A DNA stretch of 64,000 nucleotides, from positions 186,001-250,000 of the forward strand of contig JAJKFH010004158.1 in assembly GCA_023333565.1 (NCBI GenBank), in the 5' to 3' direction. This DNA comes from Puffinus mauretanicus. Lineage: Eukaryota; Chordata; Aves; Procellariiformes; Procellariidae. The notes beneath the pieces are model-generated. The model was not told the DNA's origin, made no database searches, and saw only the letters and a program-made list of their open reading frames with translations. This document shows positions 39,659 through 52,056 of the stretch, in pieces. Position 1 is the stretch's first letter. Each line of letters opens with the position of its first letter. The position numbers were made by a program, and so were the translations under genes.

Positions 39659-40679
39659 GAACTATTGAATTGTCTGTGAAAGCTGTTAATGAAAAGCCTG
39701 ACAGCATGAAATAGAGGAAAAAAGCATGAACATTTGTATTGTCTCTAAATGTGAATAAAGTTTTCAACAGCATAGAAGCGATACAAGAACTCAAATCTCC
39801 CTTTTGAAACAACCTTAGTAAAAAGTGTGCCCAATTCAATTTTGGAAACTACTGAAATCTCATTCTGACTCCAGTAACTAAATCCTGTGTATTGTATCTG
39901 AGACTTATGACCCAATGTGCAATGGTACCATATCCCAAAGCAGGTTTAAAGCTTCAAGGAGGTAAAGTTCAGCTATGCCCAGAAATCCTGAAATCCCCTA
40001 GCCTGTAATTACCTAAAGCACAGGCACGGCAAAAAGTCTGTTTATGCACTTCATATTCAGGAGTCACTGGATAAGAAATATAGCAAGGTCTTGGAAAAGG
40101 GACTAGAGCCTAGAACTCCTCACTCTTAGCCCAGGACCCCAGGCACCAGCTGAAAAATCATGATCTTTACACATCTACATTTTCAAGCGATAACGAGCGA
40201 GGACATTCAGCCTCTCGCACAAGAAATGCCTGCGTGTTTACTACCTTAACAGCTACGGCCTCCGTTCCATTGCTAGATTTTTTTCTTCCTTTCTAAGACA
40301 AGACCCTTTAATAAAATGTACTCTATGGCCTGGATGGCACTACCTGCTTCACTGATTTGACAAGCTGATTTGTATTTGCCTCTGATTCAACAAATCAACT
40401 TCATTAAGTCAGCAGCAGTGACCCTTCCCATTTTCCTGAGCTCAGATCAACGCCAAAGGGTCAGAACAGCTCTATGACCAGCAGCGCTCATATTCAACAG
40501 ATTTTATCCTAGGAATGAGATGATTTGTAACAGTCACGTCACTCAATTTTAGGAGAAATGCATGGCCATCCCAGCCCCTTTTAAACCATTTCAGGGCAAA
40601 GATAGAGTGCTTCTCGGTAGAGGAAATCAAGTCAGTCGAAAGAACAAATAGTTATTTTCACTTTCAATACTACACAAAG

Positions 40680-40949
40680 TTAATTTCCAAAAGTGCAAGA
40701 ACTGTTATAAAAAAACCATTTATTTCCTTTACATGCCTCCTTATATGCCTTCTCACTCTGATAAACATACACACGACCATCTTCCAGCTCTGAGAAGCAA
40801 AAGACAGCCTCAGAGAAATGGGTCAAGGAAGCTTTCCCCGCTCTCTCAGCCTGTACAGCCTGAGTTTCATTCACTAGGTTCTCCAACAATTGCTTCAAGT
40901 CTTTGTAATTGGGCATGTGTAACTGTTCAATCAGATTGATAACACTTAC
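40680..40949 (-). other. Unidentified protein-like ORF (possible exon or relic)
   Basis: The open frame extends from about 40949 to a TAA ending at 40680, with the first ATG at 40914-40916 (78 codons from there). The N-terminal half reads as an amphipathic helix (LKQLLENLVNETQAVQAE) and the rest is mixed polar and aromatic, with ELEDGRVYVYQSEKAYKEA. Composition and codon use look more protein-like than most chance ORFs nearby. I recognise no family. There is no promoter evidence. Splice-like dinucleotides occur near the upstream end but are not decisive. It could be a lineage-specific exon, a decayed retrocopy, or chance. Confidence 0.2.
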
Positions 40950-43900
40950 TCACCCTTGCAAAGCACTTGAGCTCTAGGGATGAAAGCAGCTTAGCACTAA
41001 TGGTAACTATTGTCTTTAACCTACAAAGGCCTTGAATACACACTGGGAAAAAAATAATAGGGAAAAGTTTTAGCAGTTTAACTGACTCCATTTAGAAACA
41101 GTTTAGATAAACTCAGGTGAACCTCCCTTATGCTGGCTCTCAAGAAAATGTCTATAAATCAGTTTCGGAACCATTTAGTGGGAGCAGGAAGAGCTGTGTG
41201 CTGTGCTCTCAGCCCAAGGTGCATGGCACAATGCTGGTGTGCTGCTGGCCCGAGACACACCACCGATGTCCTAATACAACAGACCTCCTTCTCGCCCTTC
41301 TTTTCTGAAACAAACTCCTGGACAGGTACAGCCAGAACACAGCCCCTCCCTCACAAAGGGTCCAGGAATTTTTTTGTTTGTTTTTTCTTTCTCTTTCATC
41401 CAATCCAGCAAATGCCAGCCACTGATTAACATCTCATTTCCACTCCTGCTACCTCGCAAGTACCATTTCTTCCTGAAAGAGCCCAGTGCAGATGGACCAA
41501 TATCATTCATTTGTATGTACTTTGAAAATCACACATTGAATCACCGTGGGTTACAGGTGACTGTCACAGCTTGACACTGCTGTATAGACATGGGCTGAGC
41601 GTACCCATTATGCCATTGAGGAATAATTAAGTAGTCTGTTAATAATCTTAAAAACGAACAGTGATTGCTATTAATACATTAGTCATCTTAATAAAACTAC
41701 CCACATATACATGATAAATGATGATGATGACAATAGGATTTAAAAAGGAAAACCTGTGTGATGATAGCATGCCCTCAAAGGAAAGTGAGCTCTGTGGTTC
41801 AAATACGTGAATTCAGAGACTGAATTCCCTCTCAGGTCTGCCACTCGCTGCCAGTGTTGCACTCACTTACAAAATGGGGGCATTTATATAAATTAGGCAT
41901 ATCTAATTTAATCAGGCACTCGGTATTAGAACATCTGCATGAAATACTATGAGGAAATACAAAACCCCACATTTGCTCCCTCCAGAAGCAACTGACTGGA
42001 GTCTACAGCGACTCTAACTTTTTGGCAGAGAAACAAGCTTTTCCTCCTCAAGAACAGACCATTCTTAGAGTCATTTATTGCCCACCCTCCCTGGCTGCCT
42101 GTTTAAGGTCTGGCATTACTCTGCTCAGGAAGCAATTCCGTTCATTTCTGTAGCATCCCCCATGAGAGTCTCAACAGGGCTGAGCACTGAAACGAAAGGT
42201 CACCAGGAAATCACAGCAGGAGTGGGCTGTAAGCTGGTGCTCACAATAGCAGGAGAGAAGGATGGCTTTTTGGCTACAGGCACATGAGCTTATTGCAGTT
42301 TTCTTGACCTCTGAGGATTTGGCTAAGAGGTCAGGTCTGAATTTCTTTTATTGAACATACAAAGTCAAGTCAGGCCAGTGTTAGAAGGGACAATGCCTTC
42401 TGGAAAGAAGTTGTTATATAATTATAACATCATAGGAACTACTCACGCATATCTAAAGGAACTTGTATCTTAAAAATCAGTATTTTTTGCAAGGTTAAAG
42501 TGAAAGAGCATCTGAGATTGAAGTATTTATTAGCTATCTTTCTGCTGATAGTCATTGGTAATTATTAGTTACCTTACACTTCTGACAAAAGCAGGGTCTT
42601 TCTTTAGTCAAAAATTTGATGAGTTGCAGCAGTAATATTTGGAATAATGTGAACAATTCTGGTCACTCACATTAAAGAAAGATGGAAACTGATGCAGGTA
42701 TTAAAAAAAAAAAGAAAACACAAAAAACAAACAAACAATGAGAACAGTCACAGGAACCAAGAGGCAGCCCAAAGGTTGCAAAGTCCAGCTGGGTTTTTTT
42801 TCAACCAATCAAGCAACAGAAGAGAAGGGATAGGGCTGCTCTGAAAATCAGTTACAGAATCACAGAAAACCCATCTAGGGGAAAGCACTGACAAGGAAGG
42901 GACACTTAAGACCAGGTGCAGTATTGTTATAAGAACAATGGGTATTAATAATCCATACTGAGGCACGATTACACTGAAAATTAAAAGATTAAGCATTAAA
43001 AGAAAAGAATTAAAAGGAGTGAGGTCTTATAGCTGGGCAATATTGGTTTTAAGATATAGCTTGCTAAGCTTATGAAAAAGGCTGCGATGTGGTGCATTCA
43101 GCAAGAAGGGTTTGGAATTGCTAACTTGGATCACTCTCAGTTCTTTGTACCAATGCTTCTTTTAAAATAAAATAAAAAGGCAGGGCTCATATAAGGCAAT
43201 TATTTTCAAGAAACATACACGTGAAATAATCTGCAATAGAAGTTTCATTTCCCCTTGTGGATTTGCAAAAAATTTGTTAAACTTTGTTTTTCCTCTATTA
43301 CAGTTAAAACATCTGCTGTGACTACATGGCGAAGAAAGCCAAAGAGCTAAGACCCAGCATTTTATCAAAGGGTGACAGATTTCTGAAAAGTCTATCAGCA
43401 GGGCTTGGCAGCTAATGGATAAATTACAAGCCCATGATAGATAATAACTAAGTTCTGTGGGTTGAGCAAATGCCAAACATGGCAGCTGATTTTTTTAAGC
43501 TACAGAAACTCTCCAAAAGCAGGGACAGTTTCCAACACAGTGTACTACCCCTTTGCTCCTAAGGCATGTTCTGCAGTACGTATCCCTCTGGCAAGATAAC
43601 ACCTGTACCTTTTGTAATGAACTTTACCAGTCCTGACTACATTAGACCGAGTATGACTGCGGGCAAAAATCCCAAAATATATAGTGGGTATGTCTCGACA
43701 CGACCTTCTCTACGAAACAGTACAGGAGACCTAAGTGCTCCTAGGTGAGGCCTTGATCCAAATACAATGGCTCAGGTCCTTATTGTCCCTTGAAGCCTCT
43801 TTGGGAAGGGATGGAGGTCTCAGAGTCTCCCTGAAGAAGAAACTGAGCTGCCTGGATCAGTTAGCACGGGAGGAACCATGTTCTGGTCCTCTCTTTTCTC

Positions 43901-44034
43901 AGAGCCAAGAGGTACCTGGAATATGCAATGCTGTTACGGTCTCAAGAAGCTGCAGCCCTGCTCCCATTTGGATGTAGCCAGGGTGATTACACCCTACCCG
44001 TTGGTCCTTGCATGCTGCCCAGGAAAACGTAGAG

Positions 44035-44240
44035 GTGGAAGTAACATAGGAAGAGTGGCAAAGTAAGAGGGGTGAAGAGAAAGAGTGTATGAGACTGAGG
44101 GAAAGGAAAAGCAAGGAGAGAAGGCAATGGGAATGCAGAGGAGGATGGAAAGAAGTGAAAGATGGATAAACGAAAGACAATATATAAAAGAAAGATGGCA
44201 TGAAAGAAGAGACACAGAGACGAGACGGGGCCAAAACATG
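44035..44240. repeat. Purine-rich (GA-rich) low-complexity tract
   Basis: About 200 bp on the plus strand is strongly purine-biased, made of GAAAG, GGAGAG and AAGATGG-type words without a fixed period. The bias makes long open frames on both strands (163 codons plus, 184 codons minus), which I read as composition artefacts: Lys/Glu/Arg-rich on one strand, Ser/Phe/Leu-rich on the other. Confidence 0.75.
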
Positions 44241-47200
44241 TGCAAAGCCCAAACAGAACAGTGTGAGAAACTGCTATCGGAAATAAAAAAGCTGAGAGGA
44301 TGTGTGAATGAGATGTACCTCTCTTCATCATGGCAAACCCACTGCCTCCTGTCTGCCTCCTTCCAGCTGGCTTCCCTGCAAGAGCTTGCGTTTCTGGTAC
44401 AGCTGCCCAGTAGCCTAAATGTTCATCTCCATATCTATTTATGCAAGACACTACATCAAATATTACAAAAGCACCTAAAAACAGCTCTAAAGAATCAGCT
44501 AGTGCAGTCTCTGCACACTTGTAAGGGCTGGAATGCAGCACCTTTTCAGTACAGCACCATTACAGTATGCCTTTAAGCCTCTGCAAACAAATCCAACTAG
44601 TGAACAGTTGCTGATTTATCATGCAGTTCCCTGGAGCTGCAATAAGGTTGAATCCACCTACTAGATTCACCACACAGATTCCCGAGAGGTGACTTGAATT
44701 AACACTTAATCTTCGTTGCAATATGAAAATGTTGAGGCGTGAGATGCTTCCATCCCTTAAAATGAACTCAATTGCCTCATTCCAGGAAAAGGAAAGGTGC
44801 TGCTTCAGCTTCAGACCACACAACTCCTACCGAGATCAACAGAAATTTCACCAACGCAATGGAGACAGAATGGATTGCAATTCTGTACTGGTTTTATTTG
44901 GTATTAAACGTCTCTAAAGCAGACTGTGCCCCAAAGTATGCTTTCACACAAACCTGGTGTTCCCCAGCAGGACTGCTTATATGAACAGATTTTGGTACTA
45001 GCTGTCTCAGGTATAAAGGTGCAAATTTAATGCTCATAAGCGTGTGTTATTTCTCCAACACTTATTTGCTCCTGGCTTCCAAAAGTTGCCATAAAACAAA
45101 AAGAAATTACAGCTTTTTTTGCGAAATGACAGAAGAGCAGCAGTCCTCCCAGCTGCAGAGCTGTGAAAAGATGACAGCTGTTAGATATATTCTTTCTGAC
45201 TGTATTTTTACAGGAGAAAATCAGTGTTAGCATGCACAACCCAAAGGCACTTCCTCAAAGATGGCAGCTGAAAGCAGTTTTTGTTGGAAAACACACAGAA
45301 AAATCCTCAGGAGAACAGAGCTTCTCCTCTAAGAGGAGCTATCCCTATCTCACAAAAACCCCGTAAGAAGTCAGTTCCACACACTCAATCATTCCTGGGT
45401 TATCTGCAACCGTCCCTTTAGAAATACTACGCCCCTCTTCTAGCAGTCAGCCCTCTCTCATGCTGTTCCATGGCTAAGGGAACACAACCAAAACTCAGGT
45501 GTCTGTTCCTGGGAAGCCTTTCATCCAGTGCAGCTGTAGACTCTGACCCGTTATTACTTTGTTAATTTGTTTCTCCACATTACGGGATCCCCCGGCTCTA
45601 ACTACTTCTGCCTGACACACTCTCTGCCACTTGCACTTGAAGAGCTTCTAGAACATGTTTCAGAAGCAGCTGTCTGAAACTAAGAAACAGAACACTTAGA
45701 CGTGTCTGAAGATGCTAGTGACACAGCATTCCTTGGCTCTTCCTTGGGCTGAGATAGCATCAGTGACATTTTTATCTAAGGATGTAATGAAAGGAGACCA
45801 AGGATTTTCAAAATTTGGCTTGGTATTTTAGCAACAGAACTAATGCAACGACAAACAAAATTCAGGCACGTACCTTAAAAAAAACCATCACATTGCTAAA
45901 AGTTGTAAAAATTACATAGAGAGTTTCTGTCCTTATCAGTTTGTTAATCTCAGTCATGAAAAAAGCTACAATTTCAAGTACTTCCTAGAATCAGGGTCCC
46001 AAACGCACTAAGGTTCACGAGCACCTTGTCTTTCACGAGGACCAAGGATGTCAGTGAAAGCAGAAATTCTCGCTACGTTCTGAAATAGTTTTGTGCTAAT
46101 ATGGTCTAACCAAATCATTATTATTTGAAAAACAGAGCACATACTTCTGCAGAGATGGAACAGATGCAGAGTAGGCAGGTAAAGCCTTTTTACCTTGAAA
46201 CACACTATGTTCTCATTTCTAAGCGATCTTTCAGTCTTACAGTTTACTCATTTGCTTTTCTCCTCTGGCACTTTTGAGCAAAGAGCAGGCTTTTAAAACC
46301 TCTGTGTGTGCTAATGTTAATCAGCAAGAAAAGCATCCTGGGCACGGGATAGGTTGCTGACCGTTAAGTGTTCAAATCTGGGTTTAGGGTCCCAAAACAG
46401 AAACCAAACTTACTACTGATTTTGGCTCCAGGATTCCTAGCACTGGTCACCTCAAGTGCTACGTTGCACTTAAATATGCAACTAACACTCAGAGCTTTTA
46501 GAAACATTTCTCAAAAGAGGTCCCATGAGTAAGGAAGGCAGCTGACTCCAGCGCTCAGGGCACTGTCCAAGACATTATGCCTGGGTGAGAGCTAGGACCA
46601 CTGGTGGCTCCACCACAGGGCCAGAGATGACAATGTTGCACTGTAAGTCTCCTCGTGACACCTACCACCATTAAGGCACCATTTACGTGAGAATGGTTAA
46701 CGACATAAGGAATGATGGAAAATACAAAGCATTGGGCAACGGAAAAAAAGTGAACAATTTAGGTAGTCTTTAATGTTTGATGCCATATAATTTGGGTCCT
46801 TGCACACAGCAAGAGGTATTTGACATTTTCCTCTCCAGAGATTAGCACTTGCAGGTATTGATTTAAACTAGGATTTATACCATGACTGTCATTTTTATGA
46901 AGGGCACAATAAGAGAGATTAGCAAGAAATTGCCAGGCACACCATCCTTAATCAGCTGCAAACTGTCTTCATCCTAAATCTGCAGGTTTGTCAGCAAAAG
47001 CAAAATGCACATAATTAAGTAGGGTAGCAGGAAAAGAGCATTCAGCCCGACAGAATAAAAATAGCTACCAAGAAAGGGTGCCATAAGAGAGCTTTTTATT
47101 TTCTATTTTTAATCTGGAACAGATTCACAATTCATGCCACCTCTTTTTAAATCTTATTATCTGGTTTGGATTAGAATTAAAGTTCCTTCTCAAACACCAA

Positions 47201-49413
47201 GCTCTCCCCATGCCCTTTACAGGACATGGGTTCCACCTGAGCATGTCAGAGGCTGCCAGGCCAATTTCTCATTACCCAAGTCCCTTGCTAGATGCAGTCT
47301 TAAGTAACATGCATCCCTTTCCCAACCCATAAATCCTTTGGAAGAAGTATGTTTAAAAAACACAACACACAAGGAAAAAACCCACCCAGCTCTGTGTGAA
47401 AGAGACCTGAAGATTGAATATATCATTAAGAAGGATTTTCTTTGGCACAAATAGAAGTAAAAGCCTTGCTCCTTTTGATTTTCAGTATGAGTTCAGCACC
47501 TACCTTGTTCTCAGTGCAATTTGTCCAAGTGCCTTTCAACAGGCCTTGTCCCTCTAATCCATTCCGAAAATCCCATTTTTGCCTGCTTGGCAGTTATGGA
47601 AACATACACTACAGCCAGGTGTATTTCAATTACAAAGGATAAAAATTGCAGGGAAAAAATATTACATTTTCTGCCTCTCTTCTCGTTACCCAACCTCTAA
47701 ATTAAAAGCAGGAAAATGGGAGCCTCTTTCACTGCTAAAGTCTGCTTGAAAATTGGTTTCCTGTTTAGCCGGCGCCACGGAATTTAAATTATTTTATTCT
47801 AAAAGTTACAAAGCACCAGAGGTTCTTGCCTCTGAGTGAAATGGATTAATATTTACAAGAATGGTATCTTTCTTGATAAGGTTTATTCTGCATAGCCCTT
47901 TATCAATAGTGCCCTGATATGATAGAGCTATTTCTGTTAGGGTTAGGTTGAGGCAACAAGCATAGCAGGTTTTGTTCGCTTTCTGCCTGGATGAGCTTAG
48001 GTAAAGCCCAATGCTGGTCCCTATGAGGTACAATTCATCTCCTGAATGGTGAAAAGCTTTGATATTTTTTCTGTATGTCTACAACTAATGAAAATTTCAC
48101 AACTGCCTTGTTAAGGGAGAAATAGGTTAGAGCAGCTCCCTATCATTCATACTGCCTTTTGAGTTTATGTTACTGATTCAAAGATGACTGAAATCGCATC
48201 TGCTATGGAAAGAAAGCCACGGAACCGAAAAAGTGGGAGAGCCGTCCATGCTGAGTAGGGATCACCGTGGGTTTAGACACGTTTTCTCAACTGGGCGTGC
48301 TGTTGCACTTCCATGGAGCGTCTGAATGGACCCCCAAAGCTGTGCCTGTGTTTATGTAAGCAGCCAGCTTTGGATCTAGATTTCTTCTCATCATGTGGTG
48401 AACATTTACCAAGGCTAGGCTGTGCAAGGCTACTTCTGTCACAGAAGCTGAATAGCAAGAGAAAAGAGGAAGGGCTGGGACAGAGACATCCAGCCTTAGT
48501 AGGCTGCTTCAGAGGAAATTCGAGAGGTGGGCTGCAGTCAGTTTTCTCCTACCCCAAACAGCAATTTTGCACCTGGGAGCAGCAGCAACCAGCTTGACTT
48601 CCCAGGCCTCTGGCCTAAAAATAATCAGGAGGAACATTTTGCTGTTTTTTATCTGCAGCCTACAGTTTGAGAAAACTGCTTTCCTCATCTGCACCTGTCC
48701 AGTGGGAAGCTTTCAAAGGAACAATGTCAAAATGCAGTGCACCTCCATGGCCCAATGGGGCCAATTTATGATGGCTGAGGATCTGACCCAGACTGCTTCT
48801 CTCATTTCTCTGCTCCTCAACCTGTATTCAAAATGTTTTGCTGTCAGAGATTTATCTTATGAAATAGTAATACCATTCTGGCTTAGTGCCAAGGTTGGGC
48901 TAAGGGATGGCAATACATTACTGCTCCAGGTAATCAGCTCAGCAACTTTCAACTGTCAGCCACAGCTCTCTGAAACTATCCTGGCAATAATAAATGTTTT
49001 CAGATATACTCATTGCTGATGCATTAAAACCAGTATCCAGCAAATGTGAGACTTAGCTCTCTGTGTACGCAATGGGTCTAACATAATTGCAATGATCCAA
49101 CCAACCAGTCAGAAAGTAATTTTAGTTCTTGTATAAACATCTATTTTTTTCAGCAGGGATACACAACCAGCTCAGGGAGAACTCAATAAATGTTTTTAAC
49201 ATTAAATAAGACATAACTCAACATAATTATCAAAGTAGAAAATGAAGACTATTGTTGTGCCCAAGGAAAACAAAGAGCTTCTGGGAGTGGAAAAAATTCT
49301 TCTTTTATGTTTTTTTTAGTAGGGCTGTACTTTTAGTTAGACCACATTTAAATTACTAGACTAGACTTTGAAGAGAGGATAATATAGCAAGCCATCCAGA
49401 CCATATAACTCTC

Positions 49414-49440
49414 CGTAGGTTTAATCTACGGAGAGCTCAA
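49414..49440. repeat. Short perfect inverted repeat
   Basis: The arms CTCTCCGTAG and CTACGGAGAG (10 bp, perfect) flank a 7-base loop GTTTAAT. It is GC-containing and sits in AT-rich DNA. It is too small for a pre-miRNA. Coordinates may be off by a few bases. Confidence 0.75.
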
Positions 49441-50308
49441 GATTTCATTTTCTGCGTGAAGAGATAGGTCAGCTCTAATTCTTATATGAAAGTTGTTTCA
49501 ATCCAGCTTTAGAAGAAGAAAATTCTTGCATTACCAAGTGTTTCCCTGCAGCATATTTAGTATTTCCTTGATCTCTTCCTACTACCAAATAATTTATGGG
49601 ATTCACTGTGTCTCAAGTCCACAGAAAGTTTGCTTGTAGCAGAAATCCAGTAGGCCTCGTGATGAAGGAGAGATCAATATAAACAAGAAAAAAAATTGTT
49701 CATGGATTTCCACCCCCCTACCACCCCCCCCATAGATGTTTATCCAATTACCAGTATCTGGTAAATTTTTATATTCTGACTTAAATCTAAGTTTTTCTGT
49801 CACAGAAATCTAACTCAAATAATATTTTGCAAAGAATTAACGACAGCTTTGTGCTCTTCCAGCAATTGTCTTCTTCCTGAAGGACTGTCTCCTTTTATAG
49901 GGTTGCTTTCCTCCATTTTGCTTTCCAAGTAAACAACCTCACCTGACACCTTATTCATCATCCACTAATGGTGGAGAAAGCAAACCGTGCTTGCACTCCT
50001 GATTTGTTACTCTTTTCATCAGACAGTATAAAGAGACTGAAGGCAACAGTTTTTGAAGGGCCAAATGCTAGCGAAATGGTTAGCCTGCAGCTATTTGCAG
50101 CAAGTTAGAAATCGTCCTTGTTTTTGCATTACCTACTGACATAAACGGCGGCCAGAGACCTGTGATCAGCTACACCACATTTTTACTCCCTTGACAGTAG
50201 CATTGATTTAGAATTAAAAATCAAAACCTCCAAGCCATGAAAGTATAGAGTCTAATCGGGGAGGAAAGCAGCTGAACTCTAGTTTTGGCTACAGGTGGCC
50301 AGAAGAAT

Positions 50309-50408
50309 TAAAAAAAAAAAAAAAAAAGAAAAGTTCCTCACAAAATCAGAGGAAGATCAAAGAACTTTGATTTCTTTGGGTTCCCCCCCCCCCCCCCGCC
50401 CCGCCCCG
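50309..50408. repeat. A18 run and C15 run with GCCCC units
   Basis: An A18 homopolymer (about 50310-50327) is followed 55 bp later by C15 (50383-50397) and two GCCCC units. The minus strand has G4, G4 and G15 runs, a strong potential quadruplex. No gene is nearby. Confidence 0.9.
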
Positions 50409-52045
50409 TAAACACCAACATGCAGTATTTCCGAACAGAAATCATTCCCATGGAGCCATGAAACAGAAACGAAAACTGGACAGCATACTGAGCAACTACA
50501 GGAAACACCCCGAAGGACCCCAGGAAGATCTGCTCCCTGGGGGCTCACGGCGTTCCCACTGACGCCACTGGTAGTACTGACACCCATGAACTCTCGCCAA
50601 CCAGAAAACATCAAAACATTTTGATCCTTGGCCTTGGGCCAAATCTCTTCCAAAACTGGCAGTTCTTTCCTGAAATCAGAGAGGTTGAAACACCTACTCT
50701 GTCCTAGAGCTGAACATCTAGAAAGCATCATCTTTTAACCCCATAGTACCCCAGCTGCTGGACCATCCTGATAGAGCCAGAATTCACCGACATCAACATT
50801 GGATTCAAGCAAAACTTGTCAAACCCCAAATACAGGGGCATATCTCCCTTTACTTGGGAAAGAAATATAATCAGTATTTTTCTTGTGCCCTATTTCTGCC
50901 CTGGGGAAGGTGCTGAACAGTACTGTTTCTACATGCTTCCTGCAGCATTCTACTGCCTTTTTCCAATCTAGTCTGAAATGTCCTTAGGTTAGGGTAAGTC
51001 TACTTGAGTTTCCTTTCTCATATGCATTCCTCCCAGGAGTGGATGACTACTTCAGTGTTTACGTTTCAATGACCAGCCTCCAAGGTCAGCTCTGCAAGCT
51101 CTCTGCCATTCGATGAAAATATTCTTGTTTTCCTGTTGACATGCACAACAGCTTTTAGTTAATACGTCCCCAGACCAGAGAAGCCATCAATGAAATATTA
51201 ATTTGTTGTGCTGCTTGAATTACAGTTCCTGGCTGGGCAAACTAAAAGGTCCTCTGTCACAGGAGTGGGTTTGTTAAACTTAATTGCATATCTTACTCTT
51301 TCCGAGTCATCAAAACATTTGAGGTCTCTACATAACTTCAAAATACCTGAATCAAGCACGAAAACAAGAAAACAAAGAAAGAAACAACAAGAAAAACAAA
51401 CCAAAAAGCTGAATGCTGTCTCACACTGCCCCATATGATTAAAGAGAATTAGAGAATGAGCAGAAAAGCCCTAGAGTCAGTGACATTGGTATTGGGCAGG
51501 AGCGAGTATCTAGGGAGCTGCTGAAACTGCGAGCACTTGGGAATCTTGGGCAGTTTCGCACTGTGGAAGATGAAGTAATTAACCTACAGCCTGCATGCCT
51601 CAGCCAGCCCAAGAAAGGAGAGAGGGGATGAGCAAGAAAGTCGGTCAGACTCGAAATTTATGACTATCTCAAGGGAGCCGATTCCAGCAGAGCAGGTCTT
51701 GAGGCAGAACACAGGGCTGGGATTCAGGACAATGGGATTTTTACTCCGTCTCTGCCCATGCAGAGAAAAAAATACATTTTACCTCCCTCTTTCCTTTCCT
51801 ATCCCTTTGTCTGCTCTATCAACTTAGATCATAATGCTTAGTGTGCTTGCAAATTGACACCCTGATCCTGAGCCAGACTAAAAAGCGCAGCATGCTATAA
51901 ATAAGCATTACGTTATCAAAATTACATTTGTTTGGGAGGCCACTTTGCACATTGGGTCAGAGAAATCGTTCCCGCCACACTTCACAAGAATAGCCATTCC
52001 ACAGGTAGTCTTCCTTCTTGCAGGGTTGTCCAAAACAGACCTAAC

Positions 52046-52056
52046 GGGGGGGGGGG
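52046..52056. repeat. G11 homopolymer
   Basis: Eleven guanines are followed by CGCG in otherwise ordinary flanking DNA. Confidence 0.95.

Larger units (their letters stand above)
31113..40679. other. Intergenic DNA, no gene seen
   Basis: The stretch is AT-rich and mostly unique-looking. It contains the T/A tracts just after the LTR (31121-31150), a T18 run at about 35885-35902, a G7 run at 37819-37825, a T12 run at about 38718, the duplication at 33.3 kb and the T-rich tract at 39.6 kb. No exon with family resemblance was found on either strand. Confidence 0.65.

Noticed and set aside
41840..41890. A MIR-like ending (…CTCACTTACAAAATGGGGGC).
   Set aside because: Only a short tail-like match with no core; weaker than the 55.5-kb candidate.
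42850..42880. CAGAATCACAGAAA as a possible reverse CR1 3' end.
   Set aside because: The following sequence lacks the conserved GGTTTGGGTTGGAAGGGACC segment.
43987..44576. A 184-codon minus ORF rich in Ser/Phe/Leu and a 163-codon plus ORF rich in Lys/Glu/Arg.
   Set aside because: These are complementary readings of a purine-biased tract; neither shows a domain or plausible gene context.
48567..49019. A 150-codon plus-strand ORF.
   Set aside because: No domain, no start context and no neighbouring gene signals; one of many similar-length frames in the window.
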